A DNA stretch of 5,831 bases, from positions 1-5,831 of the forward strand of contig CALDHV010000159.1 in assembly GCA_937902305.1 (NCBI GenBank), given 5' to 3'. Below are positions 5,406 through 5,831 of this stretch, piece by piece. The notes beneath the pieces are model-generated. The model worked only from the letters and a program-made list of their open reading frames with translations. It was not told the DNA's origin and did no database searches. Source of the stretch: an uncultured Clostridia bacterium (lineage in GTDB: Bacteria > Bacillota > Clostridia > Oscillospirales > Acutalibacteraceae). The first letter of the stretch is position 1. The number at the start of each line of letters is the position of its first letter. The position numbers and the translations under genes are program-made.

Positions 5406-5831
5406 CCATAGGACTGATCGTGGCAATTGAATTGGATGCGATTTTCGACTACTATTCCGAGTATGAGGAGCTGGAAAGTCCCGCCGGGTACGATGTATAT
5501 CGCATCAATAAGGGCGATACGGTGATCTATGCGATCCACACCGGAATGGGAGAGGCGGCATCCGCCGCCGGCGTGCAATATCTCATCACGAAATACGGCG
5601 TGGAGCTGATCCTTAATTTCGGCGTGGTGGGCGGATTGACCGGCGATATGAAAAAACAGCGGGTCTGCGTGGTCGATCGTGTGGTGCATTATCGGTATGA
5701 CTGTACCGAGTTTATGGATTTAAAATTGGGACAGGTTGACGGGCACGACTCGATATTTTTAAAAACCGATAAAACCGCTAATTCTTCTTCAGATATTTCG
5801 CCATTTATTTCGCCATTTATTTCGCCAATTT
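5402..5831 (+). CDS. MTA/SAH nucleosidase-like protein (PNP_UDP_1 family), 3' end outside window and possibly disrupted
   Basis: The frame opens at the ATG overlapping the previous stop (ATGA) and stays open for 143 codons to the window edge. Residues 1-124 resemble the N-terminal half of 5'-methylthioadenosine/S-adenosylhomocysteine nucleosidases, cytoplasmic enzymes that hydrolyse MTA and SAH in methionine salvage and SAM recycling. Visible are the first strand MTIGLIVAIELD, the HTGMGEAASA loop (46-55; family SGIGKVxAA), LNFGVVGGL (71-79; family NTGSAGGL) and GQVDGHDSIFLKTD (110-123). Differences from E. coli Mtn include Asp at position 12, where a catalytic Glu is usual, and GVVGG for GSAGG, so activity may be altered. 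From residue 125 the sequence turns into TANSSSDI followed by a SPFI repeat, with no resemblance to the family (about 230 aa). The C-terminal half, with the usual catalytic Glu and Asp, is not in the window. An AAAGGA site at 5387-5392 gives a ribosome binding site inside the upstream gene. A phosphorylase relative is the main alternative. Confidence 0.72.
   Translation, partial: MTIGLIVAIELDAIFDYYSEYEELESPAGYDVYRINKGDTVIYAIHTGMGEAASAAGVQYLITKYGVELILNFGVVGGLTGDMKKQRVCVVDRVVHYRYDCTEFMDLKLGQVDGHDSIFLKTDKTANSSSDISPFISPFISPI
5795..5831. repeat. 12-bp tandem repeat ATTTCGCCATTT, about 3 copies, reaching the window edge
   Basis: Two exact copies lie at 5795-5806 and 5807-5818, followed by a third from 5819 with one extra A (ATTTCGCCAATTT) that reaches the last base. 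Because the unit is 12 bp the reading frame stays open and encodes repeated SPFI. It sits inside the reading frame of the nucleosidase-like gene just after family similarity stops. The array may continue beyond the window. Confidence 0.85.

Noticed and set aside
5065..5689. Several minus-strand open frames of 83-117 codons across the end of the membrane protein gene and the start of the nucleosidase-like gene.
   Set aside because: Both plus-strand genes show family motifs and coupled start/stop signals, so these are shadows.
5795..5831. The tandem repeat was considered as the start of a CRISPR array.
   Set aside because: The 12-bp units follow each other directly with no spacers, and no cas gene is present.

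Overview
The window looks like chromosomal DNA from an anaerobic, low-branching Firmicute of the class Clostridia, plausibly an Oscillospiraceae/Ruminococcaceae-type gut bacterium. The evidence is a set of familiar clostridial gene types (a secreted BspA-like leucine-rich repeat protein, a short XRE regulator, a lipoprotein GH16 glycanase, a multi-pass glycosyltransferase-like protein), AGGAGG-type ribosome binding sites, sigma-A-like promoters (TTGACA-N17-TAGAAT and TTGACA-N17-TATAAA), and lipobox and Ala-X-Ala signal peptides. The taxonomic call is inference only. No RNA genes, CRISPR array, insertion sequence or phage module is visible.

Layout from left to right: (1) positions 1-1117, minus strand, the N-terminal 372 residues of a secreted BspA-type LRR protein whose 3' end lies outside the window. 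(2) Positions 1118-1298, a divergent control region with three copies of a TTCCACAAA box, one inside a good promoter for the LRR gene and two flanking a weaker promoter for the next gene. (3) Positions 1299-1592, plus strand, a 97-residue XRE/Cro-type regulator. (4) Positions 1603-1633, a perfect 13-bp-stem terminator shared by convergent genes. (5) Positions 1650-3656, minus strand, a 668-residue lipoprotein with two tandem accessory domains and a C-terminal GH16 domain with an intact E-x-D-x-x-E active site. (6) Positions 3657-3824, a second divergent region with a strong promoter on each strand. (7) Positions 3825-5405, plus strand, a 526-residue polytopic membrane protein resembling GT-C/ArnT-like glycosyltransferases. 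(8) Positions 5402 to the window end, plus strand, overlapping by ATGA, the N-terminal part of an MTA/SAH nucleosidase-like protein whose homology stops near residue 124, where a 12-bp tandem repeat begins.

The most plausible themes are cell-surface and glycan biology: a surface LRR protein probably controlled by the adjacent XRE regulator, a surface-anchored beta-glucan or galactan hydrolase, and a membrane sugar-transfer enzyme translationally coupled to a nucleosidase-like protein. The observations most worth a second look are the phased three-box operator between the LRR and XRE genes and the abrupt loss of nucleosidase homology into ATTTCGCCATTT repeats at the right edge. I see no clear evidence of a wholly new system.
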